64,000 nucleotides of DNA, taken from positions 361,152 through 425,151 of the forward strand of contig NZ_JASISQ010000001.1 of assembly GCF_030063205.1 (NCBI RefSeq), in the 5' to 3' direction. Origin of the DNA: Arthrobacter antibioticus (GTDB lineage Bacteria; Actinomycetota; Actinomycetes; Actinomycetales; Micrococcaceae). The notes below the pieces were generated by a model. That model worked only from the letters and a program-made list of their open reading frames with translations. It was not told the DNA's origin and searched no databases. The position numbers and the translations under genes were made by a program. Positions 33,029-42,529 of this stretch are shown one piece after another. The stretch's first letter is position 1; each line of letters starts with the position of its first letter.

Positions 33029-34375
33029 TTAGACCATGACAATGCGAGGCTTGAGGTCATCGACTGGTGGCATCCACGTCGCCGGGTCAGCGGCGAGTTG
33101 TTCTCCTGAACGGATGTCCTTGACTTGGTGGGCGCCTGATTCGTCAGTAAACCAAACGAACGGAATCCCGCGCTTATCGGCGTACTTGATCTGCTTGCCA
33201 AACTTGTCTGCTTTTGCGGCCACTTCCGTGGAAATGCCGCGGCGACGCAGATTCGCTGCAACGTCTTGGGCTTCACTCCAGCTGTCCTCATCTGCCAGGG
33301 TGACAAGCACTGCGGTGGGAACACTGCGTGATGCCTTGGCAAATTCTTGGCTCAAGATCCGGGCCACCAGGCGAGTGACTCCGATCGACAACCCCACGCC
33401 AGGGAACTTACGGTTCCCCTTGGAGGCAAGTGCGTCGTAACGCCCACCTGAACAGATCGAGCCAAGCGCCTCGTGGCCCACGAGCACCGTTTCATAAACT
33501 GTGCCTGTGTAATAGTCGAGTCCGCGAGCGATCGAGAGGTCGGCCACAACGGAGCCCGGTGCGCTTTTGACAGCGGCAGAGATGACCTGCTCGAGCTCGT
33601 CAAGGCCTTCCTCTAGCAATTCATTCGTGACCCCAAGGGCGCGGACTGCAGCAACAAATGAGGTGTCCTCGGTACGAATCGAGGCTAGAGCCAGTGCCTT
33701 CGCAGCTTGCTCCTGCGTGGCGCCAAGCTCGGTGATCAGCAACTGGGCGACGGCGCCGGCACCAATTTTTTCCAACTTATCGATGCTGCGCAGCACTCCT
33801 GCCGTGTCGGTTAGTCCAATACCGCCATAGAAACCCTCCGCCAACTTGCGGTTATTGATCCTGAGCTTGAAAGCAGGGATGGGCAAAGCAGATAACGCCT
33901 CGGCGATCACCAGCGCAAGTTCCACGTCGTAGCGGAAGGGAAGTACGCCGTCGGCCACTACATCAATGTCAGCCTGGGTGAACTCGCGCGCTCGGCCTTC
34001 CTGCGGACGCTCACCTCGCCAGACTTTCTGAATCTGGTACCGGCGGAACGGGAAGGACAGGTAGCCGGCATTCTCCACAACGTAACGGGCAAAGGGCACC
34101 GTCAGATCAAAGTGCAAAGCCAGTTGGTTCGGGTCTTCTTTGGCAGCAACTGTCGCGTTTCCATCGTCGTCCTGAAGGCGTGATAACCCGTAAACCTCTT
34201 TGTCGATCTCGCCTTTGCGGAGCAGATGGCCAACGGTTTCCACGGCTCGTGTCTCTATGGAACTAAACCCGTGCAGCTCGAAAGTCCGGCGCAGTGTGTC
34301 AAGCACATGCTGCTCCACCAACCGTTCCTCGGGAAGCCATTCGGGAAAACCAGACAAGGAGGCGTTGCGTGCCAT
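33029..34375 (-). CDS. hisS: Histidyl-tRNA synthetase
   Basis: Class II synthetase that charges tRNA-His. From the ATG at 34375, with AGGAG ten bases upstream, it has 448 residues. Motifs visible are ALHFDLTVPFARYV (motif 1 region), PEGRAREFTQADIDV around motif 2, and the HisRS-specific ARGLDYYTGTVYE. The C-terminal domain is the anticodon-binding type. An upstream frame to 34399 would add eight residues. It is separated from aspS by an inverted repeat. Confidence 0.96.
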   Translation of the reverse strand: MARNASLSGFPEWLPEERLVEQHVLDTLRRTFELHGFSSIETRAVETVGHLLRKGEIDKEVYGLSRLQDDDGNATVAAKEDPNQLALHFDLTVPFARYVVENAGYLSFPFRRYQIQKVWRGERPQEGRAREFTQADIDVVADGVLPFRYDVELALVIAEALSALPIPAFKLRINNRKLAEGFYGGIGLTDTAGVLRSIDKLEKIGAGAVAQLLITELGATQEQAAKALALASIRTEDTSFVAAVRALGVTNELLEEGLDELEQVISAAVKSAPGSVVADLSIARGLDYYTGTVYETVLVGHEALGSICSGGRYDALASKGNRKFPGVGLSIGVTRLVARILSQEFAKASRSVPTAVLVTLADEDSWSEAQDVAANLRRRGISTEVAAKADKFGKQIKYADKRGIPFVWFTDESGAHQVKDIRSGEQLAADPATWMPPVDDLKPRIVMV

Positions 34376-34610
34376 GGGGGTTGGACTCCTAACATGCACC
34401 GCATCCGTAGTTCAATCACAGGATGCGGCGGGACGGGTAAACGTAATGGCGCCCAGCTTGCCTTGTCATGCTCGCCTCTATGCGAGAAATACATGGGTAA
34501 ACTGGCACCGACAGCCATTTTATATTCTTCGGCGGTCCATCCCTAACCTACCCCGCTTGAGTAAGTCCGCGCCGGGTGAACATACCGCTCGATTTGAAGG
34601 AGAGGCACAG

Positions 34611-35411
34611 TTGGCCAACAAAAGTAAGCCAGGCCGTGAAACCAAGGCACGTGTTGCCCGCATGCAAGCCAACCAGGCGATGCACCAGCGAGCAGTGCAG
34701 CGACGCAAGCGCGACAATATCATCGCCTTCGTCGCCATGGGTGTGGCTCTAGTGATCGCCATCGTGCTGGCACTGACTGTGTTCATGCCCAAGGACAACG
34801 GCGCAGCGGACGGCAGCACGGGGGACAAAGCTGCAACAGAGAATAATGCAACTCCCCCAGCCGGCACTCCTGCCGGGACCAACAGCCCCACCGTCCCCAA
34901 GGCAGAAGCGGCCGCTGGCAAAACGTTCACCGGCACGTTGACGCTCAATGGCAAGCCTCTGGGGATCAGCCTCGATGGCACCAAAGCTCCCCAAGCGGCC
35001 GCCGTCTTCAAGTCCTTGGCCGACTCAGATTTCATGAATGGTAAGCTCTGCCACCGTTTGGCCGACGCACCCAACTTTGGCGTCCTGCAGTGCGGCTCGC
35101 TAAAAGGCAATGGAGAGGGTGATCCCGGGTACCAATGGGGTCCGGTAGAAAATACCCCGGCAGATGGCACCTACCCAGCCGGAACCATTGCTGTGGCGCG
35201 CGCAGGAACTACTTATTCAAACGGCACACAGTTTTTCATCACCTTCAAAGACACCATCCTCCCCCAGGAAGACGGCGGCTACACCATTGTTGGCAAGGTC
35301 ACTAGCGGTCTTGACGTTGTAACTGCAATAGCCAAGACCGGGATTGAGGGCGACAGCACTGACGGTGCGCCCAAGACCAAGGTGACGATAGACTCGTTCA
35401 AGCTCAACTAA
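34611..35411 (+). CDS. Membrane-anchored cyclophilin-type peptidyl-prolyl isomerase
   Basis: Catalyses cis-trans isomerisation of prolyl bonds outside the membrane. The 266-residue protein starts at TTG 34611 (GAAGGAG nine bases upstream), has a basic cytoplasmic head, one transmembrane helix (about 37-59), a Thr/Pro/Ala-rich spacer and a cyclophilin domain (about 105-266). The active-site arginine lies in CHRLADAPNF and the GTQFFITF motif is present. The upstream frame back to 34200 is antisense to hisS and is not used. The gene is divergent from hisS. Confidence 0.93.
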   Translation: MANKSKPGRETKARVARMQANQAMHQRAVQRRKRDNIIAFVAMGVALVIAIVLALTVFMPKDNGAADGSTGDKAATENNATPPAGTPAGTNSPTVPKAEAAAGKTFTGTLTLNGKPLGISLDGTKAPQAAAVFKSLADSDFMNGKLCHRLADAPNFGVLQCGSLKGNGEGDPGYQWGPVENTPADGTYPAGTIAVARAGTTYSNGTQFFITFKDTILPQEDGGYTIVGKVTSGLDVVTAIAKTGIEGDSTDGAPKTKVTIDSFKLN

Positions 35412-35532
35412 TTTTCACCAGGCCATCCCTTGGTCCTGCACGCTTGTGCTCACCGAGGGAAAAGTTTCATTGAGGTCCCGGCCGTGCCCATGCACCATCT
35501 GCCAGTTTCCAACAAGCGAAAGATTTTTAGCG

Positions 35533-37146
35533 GTGACACACAGTCAAGAATCCGACGAAACACTTGCCTCGGCCACAGGGCATGACTCCACAACAGAGCC
35601 TGGTTTACCTGCTCAGGAAGACCCGTCTGCGGCTCCTGTCCAGGAGGCCGTGCCTGCGAAAGGTGCTGAGCCTGCAGAATCCTCAGTAGCAGCTGACTCC
35701 GCTGCCACAGACTCTCCTGCCACAGATTCCCCGACCACTGATTCCCCTGCGCCGGCAAAACCGGCTGCACCAGCAAAACCGCGGGTACCGGCGCCGTCAC
35801 CTTCCCCGGCAGCTTTTGCCGCCCGGCCCAAGGTGGCTGCCACAGCTCAAGCACCTGCACCGGGTGCTCCTGCCGCCGCCGTGCCCGTAGTGGACCTCGT
35901 TGAGGCCGCCAAATTTGGTCGGGCGGAGGAAGACGGACACGTTTTTCTGCTCCTCGATGGCGAAGAATTTCCCGTGGGACAATATCCAGGCGCCAGCAAA
36001 GATGAGGCGTTGGCCTACTTTGCCCGCAAATTTGATGACATTCTTGCCCAGATAACTTTGCTGGAACAGCGTGTTGAGGCCAAAGCAGCCACAACGGATA
36101 TGCACAAGACAGTAGGACACCTGCGCGAGCAACTCGGGGAACGCACTGCCGTGGGAGACGTCAACGCCGCTTTGACCCGACTTGTCACTCTCGAGGCCAG
36201 CATCAAAGCCCTTGCCGGTGCCGAACGCGCCACTCACGACGCAGCCCGCGCAGTAGAACTGGCTGCCCGCGAAGCAATCGTCGCCGAAGCCGAAGGCATT
36301 GCTGGCGAAGACCCTGCGGCCATTCAGTGGAAGGTCAGCAGCGCCCGTATGAACGAGCTCTTTGAGTCCTGGAAGCAGGCTCAAAAGTCAGGCATGCGAC
36401 TTGGCCGAGCAACAGAAGAGGGATTGTGGAAGCGATTCCGTAGCGCCCGAACAGTGTTTGATCGTCATCGTCGTGCTTACTTCTCGCAGCTGGATAACAA
36501 CAATGCTGCAGCAAAGACTGCCAAGGAAGCCTTGATCGAAGCTGCCGAGCAGCTATCCTCATCGACCGATTGGGGCTTCGCCGCTGGCGAGTACCGTCGC
36601 CTAATGGACCAGTGGAAGAGTTCCCCTCGCGCCAGCCGCAAAGATGACGACGCCCTGTGGGCCCGTTTCCGCGGGGCCCAAGACAAGTTCTTTGCCGCTC
36701 GACAGGGCGCCAATAACGCTCTCGATGAAGAATTCGGCGCCAACCTTGTTGTCAAGGAAGCGTTGATCCTCGAAGCACAAGCACTGCTTCCCATCAAGGA
36801 TCTCAATACCGCCAAGAAGTCACTGCAGAACATCCGCGACCGCTGGGAAGTCGCCGGTAAAGTTCCACGCGATGACATGCAGCGTGTTGAGGCGGGAATG
36901 CGCAAGGTCGAGGATGCTGTTCGGGCTGCCGATGAAGACAACTGGCGCCGCAGTGATCCGGAAGCGAAAGCCCGCACCAGCAGCGCCTTGAGTCAACTTG
37001 AAGCGACCATTGCAGGCTTGCGCGAAGATCTCGAGAAAGCCCAGAAGGCCGGGGACGCCAGGAAGGTCGCTAAAGCAACTGAGGCACTCGAGGCCCGTGA
37101 ACTGTGGCTGGAGCAAATTCAGAAGGCAGCAGCAGACTTCTCATAG
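35533..37146 (+). CDS. DUF349 domain protein
   Basis: A soluble protein of 537 residues from the GTG at 35533. The first 110 residues are Ala/Pro/Ser-rich with repeated TDSP units and no predicted fold. The rest is helical, with two to three DUF349 repeats recognisable by LWKRFRSARTVF and LWARFRGAQDKF and the DRWEVAGKVPRDD region, and a long terminal coiled coil. DUF349 proteins are linked in other bacteria to RNA and ribosome-related stress functions, but none is firmly assigned. The frame extends to 35446 with an alternative GTG. A strong terminator follows the stop codon. Confidence 0.85.
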   Translation: MTHSQESDETLASATGHDSTTEPGLPAQEDPSAAPVQEAVPAKGAEPAESSVAADSAATDSPATDSPTTDSPAPAKPAAPAKPRVPAPSPSPAAFAARPKVAATAQAPAPGAPAAAVPVVDLVEAAKFGRAEEDGHVFLLLDGEEFPVGQYPGASKDEALAYFARKFDDILAQITLLEQRVEAKAATTDMHKTVGHLREQLGERTAVGDVNAALTRLVTLEASIKALAGAERATHDAARAVELAAREAIVAEAEGIAGEDPAAIQWKVSSARMNELFESWKQAQKSGMRLGRATEEGLWKRFRSARTVFDRHRRAYFSQLDNNNAAAKTAKEALIEAAEQLSSSTDWGFAAGEYRRLMDQWKSSPRASRKDDDALWARFRGAQDKFFAARQGANNALDEEFGANLVVKEALILEAQALLPIKDLNTAKKSLQNIRDRWEVAGKVPRDDMQRVEAGMRKVEDAVRAADEDNWRRSDPEAKARTSSALSQLEATIAGLREDLEKAQKAGDARKVAKATEALEARELWLEQIQKAAADFS

Positions 37147-37164
37147 AGGTTTAACTGTTTCATC

Positions 37165-37209
37165 AGGCCCCTGCGCCGGGTTGTCCACAACCCGGCCCAG
37201 GGGCCTTTT
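37165..37209 (+). terminator. Terminator after the DUF349 gene
   Basis: AGGCCCCTG and GCCGGGTTGT with their complements form a stem of 19 bp with one mismatch, a 2-base loop and a TTTT tail on the plus strand. Confidence 0.93.
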
Positions 37210-37240
37210 CCTTCTCGCAGCCGAGGTGCAGTGTGGACTC

Positions 37241-37828
37241 ATGAACGAAACCCCAAACGCTGCCAGCGCATTGCTTGTGCCAGGTGTCCCTTTCATACTT
37301 GCTGAACTCCATGCAATGAAACTTGACGGCGTTCTCGTTCAAGTCACAGGTCACGCTTTTCGCAGATCCGACACGGAAGAAACACCGGGGCTGCGGGCCC
37401 AAGCCCTGGCGCACCATGTCCCGGCAGCTCTGTCATACCGGGCCGCCCTAGGACAACTCTCCGCCGCCTGGGTTTACGGCTGTGCCCCCGCGCCACAGGT
37501 CATATCGCTTCTGCTGGACAATGACGGCAATAGCGCCTCGCTCCCGCTGTTCAGCGGGTGCAACCTCCGCCAAGTGTATTTAGATAGGTTTGATGTGCTC
37601 AGAATGGGAGGGGTGCTTATAACAAGCCCGCTGCGTACGGCTCTAGATGTGGCACGGAGCGCTCCCGCGCCTCTGGCTAGAGCCGTCTTAGCAGCCATCA
37701 GTTGCCACCCGGCAATGCACTGCCCACTGGGCAGGATCCGTCAAGGGCTGGCAGAGGCAAGGCACGTGCCGGGGAAATGCCGCGGCGAGGCGCTGCTGGC
37801 GAGTATGATCGAGGACCAGTCCCCATGA
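37241..37828 (+). CDS. AbiEi-like / type IV antitoxin-related protein
   Basis: A 195-residue protein. Its middle (ALSYRAALGQLSAAWVYGC, then VLITSPLRTALDVAR) recalls the nucleotidyl-type AbiEi antitoxin-like family common near this locus in actinobacteria, in which a conserved SxxxAAxLxG-type segment precedes a TSxxRTxxDLAR-type motif. I see no paired nucleotidyltransferase toxin (AbiEii) in the window, so an antitoxin function is not supported. The ATG at 37241 lies after the DUF349 terminator. Family assignment is from motif resemblance only. Confidence 0.5.
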   Translation: MNETPNAASALLVPGVPFILAELHAMKLDGVLVQVTGHAFRRSDTEETPGLRAQALAHHVPAALSYRAALGQLSAAWVYGCAPAPQVISLLLDNDGNSASLPLFSGCNLRQVYLDRFDVLRMGGVLITSPLRTALDVARSAPAPLARAVLAAISCHPAMHCPLGRIRQGLAEARHVPGKCRGEALLASMIEDQSP

Positions 37829-37864
37829 TTCCACCGACAGCAAGAACACCCCGACGAAGGTACA

Positions 37865-37900
37865 GACACCATCGACACCACAGGCACAATAGACACCACA
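37865..37900. repeat. 9-bp imperfect tandem repeat
   Basis: Four units of about 9 bp (GACACCATC, GACACCACA, GGCACAATA, GACACCACA) lie just upstream of the likely start of the membrane-protein gene. Confidence 0.75.
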
Positions 37901-37912
37901 GACCTGGCTACT

Positions 37913-38969
37913 TTGTTTGGCTTCTTCTTCGTGTTGCTCCTGGCCGGGGCAACCGCCCTGCCGTGGGGGCTTCGAAGCTATCGCGGCCAATGGCGGCCGT
38001 GGAATAGGTTGATGGCGTACCCGGGTCCTGCCATGACGTATATGGGGGTGGGACTGCTGTTTTTTGCGGCAACCTGCCTGGTGAGTCTGATCGCCGATGG
38101 CTTCGATGCGCAGCCAACTCCCGAAGGAACTTGGTGGCAGTTGCTGCTCACGGCCCTGGCCGGGACCGGAGTCATTGTCTTTGTCGTGGGCCTCATTTTC
38201 AGCTACTGGTGGATGCCCGCTGCCCTGCGCCCCCGCTGGATCCGCCAGGTTGAGGGCATCTCACCCATCATCAACGACGACGGTAGCCCGGCACAGCTGC
38301 CAGCCTGGACGGCAGCGCGGCGTGGTCACTCACTAGCCTGCTCGGAGGGTCCGTTACTAGATGCGGAAGCCGCCGACCTGATGTGGCGCAACTACACGGT
38401 GCGGGCCCCCATGGGAAAACCAGATGGCCCTTCCAAGACCCTGTTACAGTTCTCACTCGTTGCCTCCAACGGCCGGGCAACCCCGGCCGCACTTTTGCTC
38501 ACGCAACCGTTGCGCACGCCGTTGGCCGTGGTGCAGGTAGTGGAAACCCGCCCGTCGCCGGAAGATACCCGTAGGGACATGATTGCTTATCTGGGCAAAG
38601 GGGGGCACGCGTGCCTCGCATGGCAGGAAACGCACTGGCCGCTGGCGCCGGGTAACGCGGACAACCGGAAACTTTCGGCCAAGTTAGCATTGACAGTCGG
38701 GCCCGGGGCCCGAAGGAAGGTCGATTCCCCTTACCGCCTGGATGCGCTGCCCAACACCGCCGTCGCCGAGGCGATAGCGCACTTCATCGTTGAGCACCGC
38801 GCACCGGGGCACTCGATGGCAGGTGGCGACGGGCGGTGGTGCCGCCATCGAGCTGTTGGAATTTTCAACGGGCCAGCTTCGGGACATGTGGGGCATGCCA
38901 GTGGACGGGGCAGCCCTTCCCGGCATGCTTGCCAGAATGGGCCTACCCGCGTCGGTAGATGATGGCTAG
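37913..38969 (+). pseudogene. Membrane protein, probably frameshifted near its 3' end
   Basis: An unknown membrane protein with two N-terminal transmembrane helices (LFGFFFVLLLAGATALPWGL and a second at about 43-62) and a third near 76-98, then a soluble region. No good start exists: the frame is open from 37829, but the first usable codon is TTG at 37913, without a Shine-Dalgarno. From about 38815 the main frame becomes unlike coding sequence (Arg/His/Gly-rich) up to its stop at 38962, whereas the +1 frame gives a plausible C-terminus (IELLEFSTGQLRDMWGMPVD, then ALPGMLARMGLPASVDDG) ending at 38969. The simplest reading is one indel; sequencing error is possible. The 3' end meets the relA stop. 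Confidence 0.6.
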
Positions 38970-41311
38970 GCGCGTCTGTGTGAACCCGTTGATCTGTAGA
39001 CGTCAAAAACCCCGTCGATGCGGCGCACAGAGTTCAGCACGTGGTCAAGATACTTTGGGTCACCCATTTCAAAAGCAAACTTGGACAAGGCCACCCGGTC
39101 ACGCGAGGTATTCATGCTGGCCGCTAGAATATTGACGTGACTTTCAGCAAGAACTCGTGTCACATCCGAAAGTAAATTCTTCCGATCAAAAGCCTCTACC
39201 TGAATCTCTACAAGGAAGACGCCCGACTGGGTAGGCGCCCAATTAACGTCTATGAGTTTGTCAGGCTCTTTTTTCAGGTTCAGCAGGTTAGGGCAATCCT
39301 GGCGATGCACGGAAATTCCCGAGCCCTTGGTGACGTAACCGGAAATGGGGTCAGGCGGTACCGGGGTACAGCATCTGGCAAGTTTAACCAGCATGTCATC
39401 GATGCCATCAACAATGACACCGGAATCTGACACCCGTGAACGGGCTGCCGGTACACGGGTCTCAAGAGGCGCCGGCACCTCTTCGATATCCTCATTGACC
39501 CCTAGGAGGTCACGAAGGCGTTCAACCACTGACTGGGCGGAGGAGTGCCCATCCCCTACTCCGGCATAGAGTCCAGCAATATCGGTGTAGTGGAAGTGCT
39601 CCGTGACAGCCATCAAAGCATCATGGGTCATCATTTTTTGCAGCGGAAGGTTTTGCTTGCGCATTGCCTTAGTCAGGAGATCCTTGCCCTTTTCGATGGA
39701 CTCATCACGGCGTTCCTTCGTGAACCACTGCCGGATCTTATTGCGGGCACGTGCACTCTTAACAAACTTCTGCCAGTCCTGGCTGGGCCCGGCACCTTCC
39801 GCTTTATTCGTGAAGATCTCAACCGTGTCACCGTGCGCCAACTCACTGTTCAGAGGCACCAATTTACCGTTGACTCGTGCACCGATAGTTCTATTACCCA
39901 CCTCCGTGTGCACGGAATAAGCGAAGTCTACCGGGGTTGAACCCTCAGGAAGGGCTATAACTTGTCCCTTGGGAGTGTAGACGTACACTTCCTTGGTGTT
40001 CATTTCATAACGCAGCGACTCTAGAAACTCATTGGGGTCACTGGTCTCCTGCTGCCAGTCGACAAGGGTGCGCAACCAATTCATGTCCTCCTGGACACTT
40101 ACTGGGGCCTTGTTTCCGGTCTTATACTTCCAGTGAGCTGCAACACCGTACTCTGCACGCTGATGCATTTCAAGGGTACGAATTTGAATCTCAACTAATT
40201 TGCCACCTGGGCCAACAACCGTTGTGTGCAGTGACTGGTACATATTGAACTTAGGCAACGCAATATAGTCTTTGAACCGTCCAACCAAGGGACTCCACAA
40301 CGCGTGAATTTGTCCCAGCGCAGCATAGCAATCGCCCACGGAGTCAACTAGTATGCGGACACCTATGAGGTCATTGATGTCATCAAAGTCTTTGTTTCGA
40401 ACCACCATTTTTTGGTAGATCGAATAGTAATGCTTGGGCCGGCCCGTGACATCCGCTTTGAGTTTTGAGACACGCAACATTTCAACGATCTCACGCCGAA
40501 TAATGCTCAGTTGCTTCTCACGTTCGGGTGAACGGACTTGAACCATCCTGACAATTTCTTCATACACTTTGGGATAAAGTGCTGCGAAGGAAAGCTCTTC
40601 AAGCTCCCACTTCATGGCGTTCATACCTAATCGATGGGCCAAAGGCGCGAAGATATCTAGGGTTTCACGGGCCTTCTTGCCTGAGGATGCTGCCGAAACA
40701 AACCGCCAAGTACGAGCGTTGTGCAGCCTGTCGGCAAGTTTAATGACCAACACACGAATGTCCTTGGCCATGGCAATGACCATTTTTCGCACTGTTTCGG
40801 CCTGTGCAGCGTCGCCAAACTCGACCTTGTCCAGCTTAGTTACACCATCAACAAGCATCGTGATCTCGGGCCCGAAATCGCGTTCCAATTCAACTAGCGT
40901 GTACGAGGTATCTTCCACGGTATCGTGCAGCAGTGCCGCGGCTAGAGTGCTCCCGGTCATCCCCATTTCGGCGAGGATGGTGGCCACGGCCACAGGGTGG
41001 GTGATGTAGGGGTCCCCACTCTTGCGCTTCTGGCCCTCATGGTATTGCTCAGCAACAGTGAAAGCTCGCTGGATCAGGTCAAAGTCTTCTTTGGGATTCC
41101 TGGCACGCACTATGCGAAGTAACGGTTCCAGAATAGGGGAATAGCTCTCGTTCGACCATCCTGTAAGCCGGGCAAGGCGAGACCTTGTCCGTTCACGACG
41201 TCCTGGGAACGTGGGCTTGGGTTCAGCGGCCAGCGGACGCTCTGGAGCGCCCGATGCACTCTTCCTGCTGCTATCAGTCAAAATCTCATGCGAGGGCGAT
41301 TCTTCGTTCAA
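38966..41311 (-). CDS. relA: Bifunctional (p)ppGpp synthetase/hydrolase RelA/SpoT
   Basis: Makes and degrades the stringent-response alarmone (p)ppGpp. Domains in order: HD hydrolase (ALLHDTVEDTSYTLVELE), synthetase (nucleotide-binding region around RPKHYYSIYQKMV), TGS (VYVYTPKGQVIALPEG), the zinc-finger/ACT region (KLARCCTPVPPDPI with conserved cysteines, then a C-terminal ACT domain). I choose TTG at 41311, since AGGGAGGT stands seven bases upstream; this gives 781 residues. The frame extends to TTG 41389, and ATG 41332 is another option. It is convergent with the frameshifted gene, with a few bases of overlap. Confidence 0.95.
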   Translation of the reverse strand: MNEESPSHEILTDSSRKSASGAPERPLAAEPKPTFPGRRERTRSRLARLTGWSNESYSPILEPLLRIVRARNPKEDFDLIQRAFTVAEQYHEGQKRKSGDPYITHPVAVATILAEMGMTGSTLAAALLHDTVEDTSYTLVELERDFGPEITMLVDGVTKLDKVEFGDAAQAETVRKMVIAMAKDIRVLVIKLADRLHNARTWRFVSAASSGKKARETLDIFAPLAHRLGMNAMKWELEELSFAALYPKVYEEIVRMVQVRSPEREKQLSIIRREIVEMLRVSKLKADVTGRPKHYYSIYQKMVVRNKDFDDINDLIGVRILVDSVGDCYAALGQIHALWSPLVGRFKDYIALPKFNMYQSLHTTVVGPGGKLVEIQIRTLEMHQRAEYGVAAHWKYKTGNKAPVSVQEDMNWLRTLVDWQQETSDPNEFLESLRYEMNTKEVYVYTPKGQVIALPEGSTPVDFAYSVHTEVGNRTIGARVNGKLVPLNSELAHGDTVEIFTNKAEGAGPSQDWQKFVKSARARNKIRQWFTKERRDESIEKGKDLLTKAMRKQNLPLQKMMTHDALMAVTEHFHYTDIAGLYAGVGDGHSSAQSVVERLRDLLGVNEDIEEVPAPLETRVPAARSRVSDSGVIVDGIDDMLVKLARCCTPVPPDPISGYVTKGSGISVHRQDCPNLLNLKKEPDKLIDVNWAPTQSGVFLVEIQVEAFDRKNLLSDVTRVLAESHVNILAASMNTSRDRVALSKFAFEMGDPKYLDHVLNSVRRIDGVFDVYRSTGSHRRA

Positions 41312-41406
41312 CGCATTACCTCCCTCACGCATTTGCTCACCATGCGCCCCCAACTCCGGGGCATTAATCCAGTCTAAGGTGCTTGGCAAGTGGAATTGAC
41401 CAAAGT

Positions 41407-41441
41407 AGGAGGCGCCGGATGCTGAGCATCCGACGCCTCCT
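41407..41441 (-). terminator. secF: Terminator after secF
   Basis: Two arms of 16 bases (AGGAGGCG and CGGATGC paired with their complements, one mismatch each side) around a three-base loop, 93 bases past the secF stop and before relA. No uridine run. Confidence 0.75.
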
Positions 41442-41533
41442 GGTTTCGAACTTCGGGTTTCACCCCTGCAGTTTGGTTCGCAGACTCATCCGGTGGAAGG
41501 TTCAGTGACCTGCGCCCAACGGGTGTCTATGTG

Positions 41534-42529
41534 CTAGAGCGCGACGGCCGTTTCAGTTGCCTCTCGCTGCTGAACCTTTTTAGCTTGTTTGACCAGCTCG
41601 GGCTCATGCTCACGCAGCCATGAGTACATAGGGGCTGCTACGAAAATGGTGGAGAAAGTGCTGACGATAATGCCAATAAACAGCGCCAGGGACAAGTCCC
41701 GCAAGGTTCCGGCACCGAGTAGGAGGGCACCAATGAACAAAATGGAGCCCACCGGAAGCACAGCAACCATCATCGTATTAATGGAGCGGACAAGAGTCTG
41801 GTTGACAGCCAGATTCACCTCCTGGGCGAACGTTCGCCGAGTAGATTTGGTGATGTCCACAGTGTTCTCTCGGATCTTATCGAACACCACCACTGTGTCA
41901 TAGAGGGAGTAGCTCAAAATCGTTAGGAATCCAATAATGGCCGACGGCGTGACCTCAAAGTTGGAGGCACCGTAGACTCCCGCCGTCACCACCATGACCA
42001 CGAGCAAACCAACAATGGCAGCAATGGACATGCGCCAGGTCCTGAAATACAACGCCATCAAGACAGTGGCAAGCAGCACGAACACAAAGAATCCGATGAT
42101 GGCCTGACGCGAAACGTCTTGTCCCCAAGTGGGGCCCACAAAGGTTGACGTGATGTGGTCCTCGGTAACCCCGTAGGCAGCCTTCAACGCATCCTTGACC
42201 TTCAACGTCGCATCATCGCTGAGCCTGTCCGTCTGAACCTGCATGGTGTCACTTGCAATGTTTGTGACAACGGCAACAGTTCCGGGTTCAGCTTTAGCAA
42301 CCGCCTCTTCACCAATAAGCACATCAGTATGGGCCACTTGGGAAATAGTGAACTGTGAACCACCTCGGAACTCAATTCCGAAGTTGTACCCTCCCCCAAA
42401 CAGCGGGAAGAGGATTGAAAGCAGTACCGCGATGCCGGCAATACCAAACCAAATTTTACGTTTTCCAACGAACTCGTAGGACCGTTCTCCGGTGTACAGT
42501 TCGTTGCCGAAAGTGGCGAAACTCTTCAT
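41534..42529 (-). CDS. secF: Protein-export membrane protein SecF
   Basis: Works with SecD to use the proton-motive force to complete protein translocation through SecYEG. The 331-residue protein has six transmembrane helices and the SecD/F motifs: an early periplasmic P1-like region (IEFRGGSQFTISQVA), and the SGSA-like export segment around SLYDTVVVFDKIRENT. The start ATG overlaps the secD stop by one base. Confidence 0.97.
   Translation of the reverse strand: MKSFATFGNELYTGERSYEFVGKRKIWFGIAGIAVLLSILFPLFGGGYNFGIEFRGGSQFTISQVAHTDVLIGEEAVAKAEPGTVAVVTNIASDTMQVQTDRLSDDATLKVKDALKAAYGVTEDHITSTFVGPTWGQDVSRQAIIGFFVFVLLATVLMALYFRTWRMSIAAIVGLLVVMVVTAGVYGASNFEVTPSAIIGFLTILSYSLYDTVVVFDKIRENTVDITKSTRRTFAQEVNLAVNQTLVRSINTMMVAVLPVGSILFIGALLLGAGTLRDLSLALFIGIIVSTFSTIFVAAPMYSWLREHEPELVKQAKKVQQREATETAVAL

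Noticed and set aside
34200-34610. N-terminal extension of the cyclophilin gene
   Set aside because: It is antisense to hisS and crosses the promoter region; TTG 34611 has a good Shine-Dalgarno and gives the normal basic head and membrane anchor.
37825-38007. ATG at 37825 as start of the membrane protein
   Set aside because: This frame gives an Arg/His-rich peptide and stops at 38007; the transmembrane helices are in a different frame.
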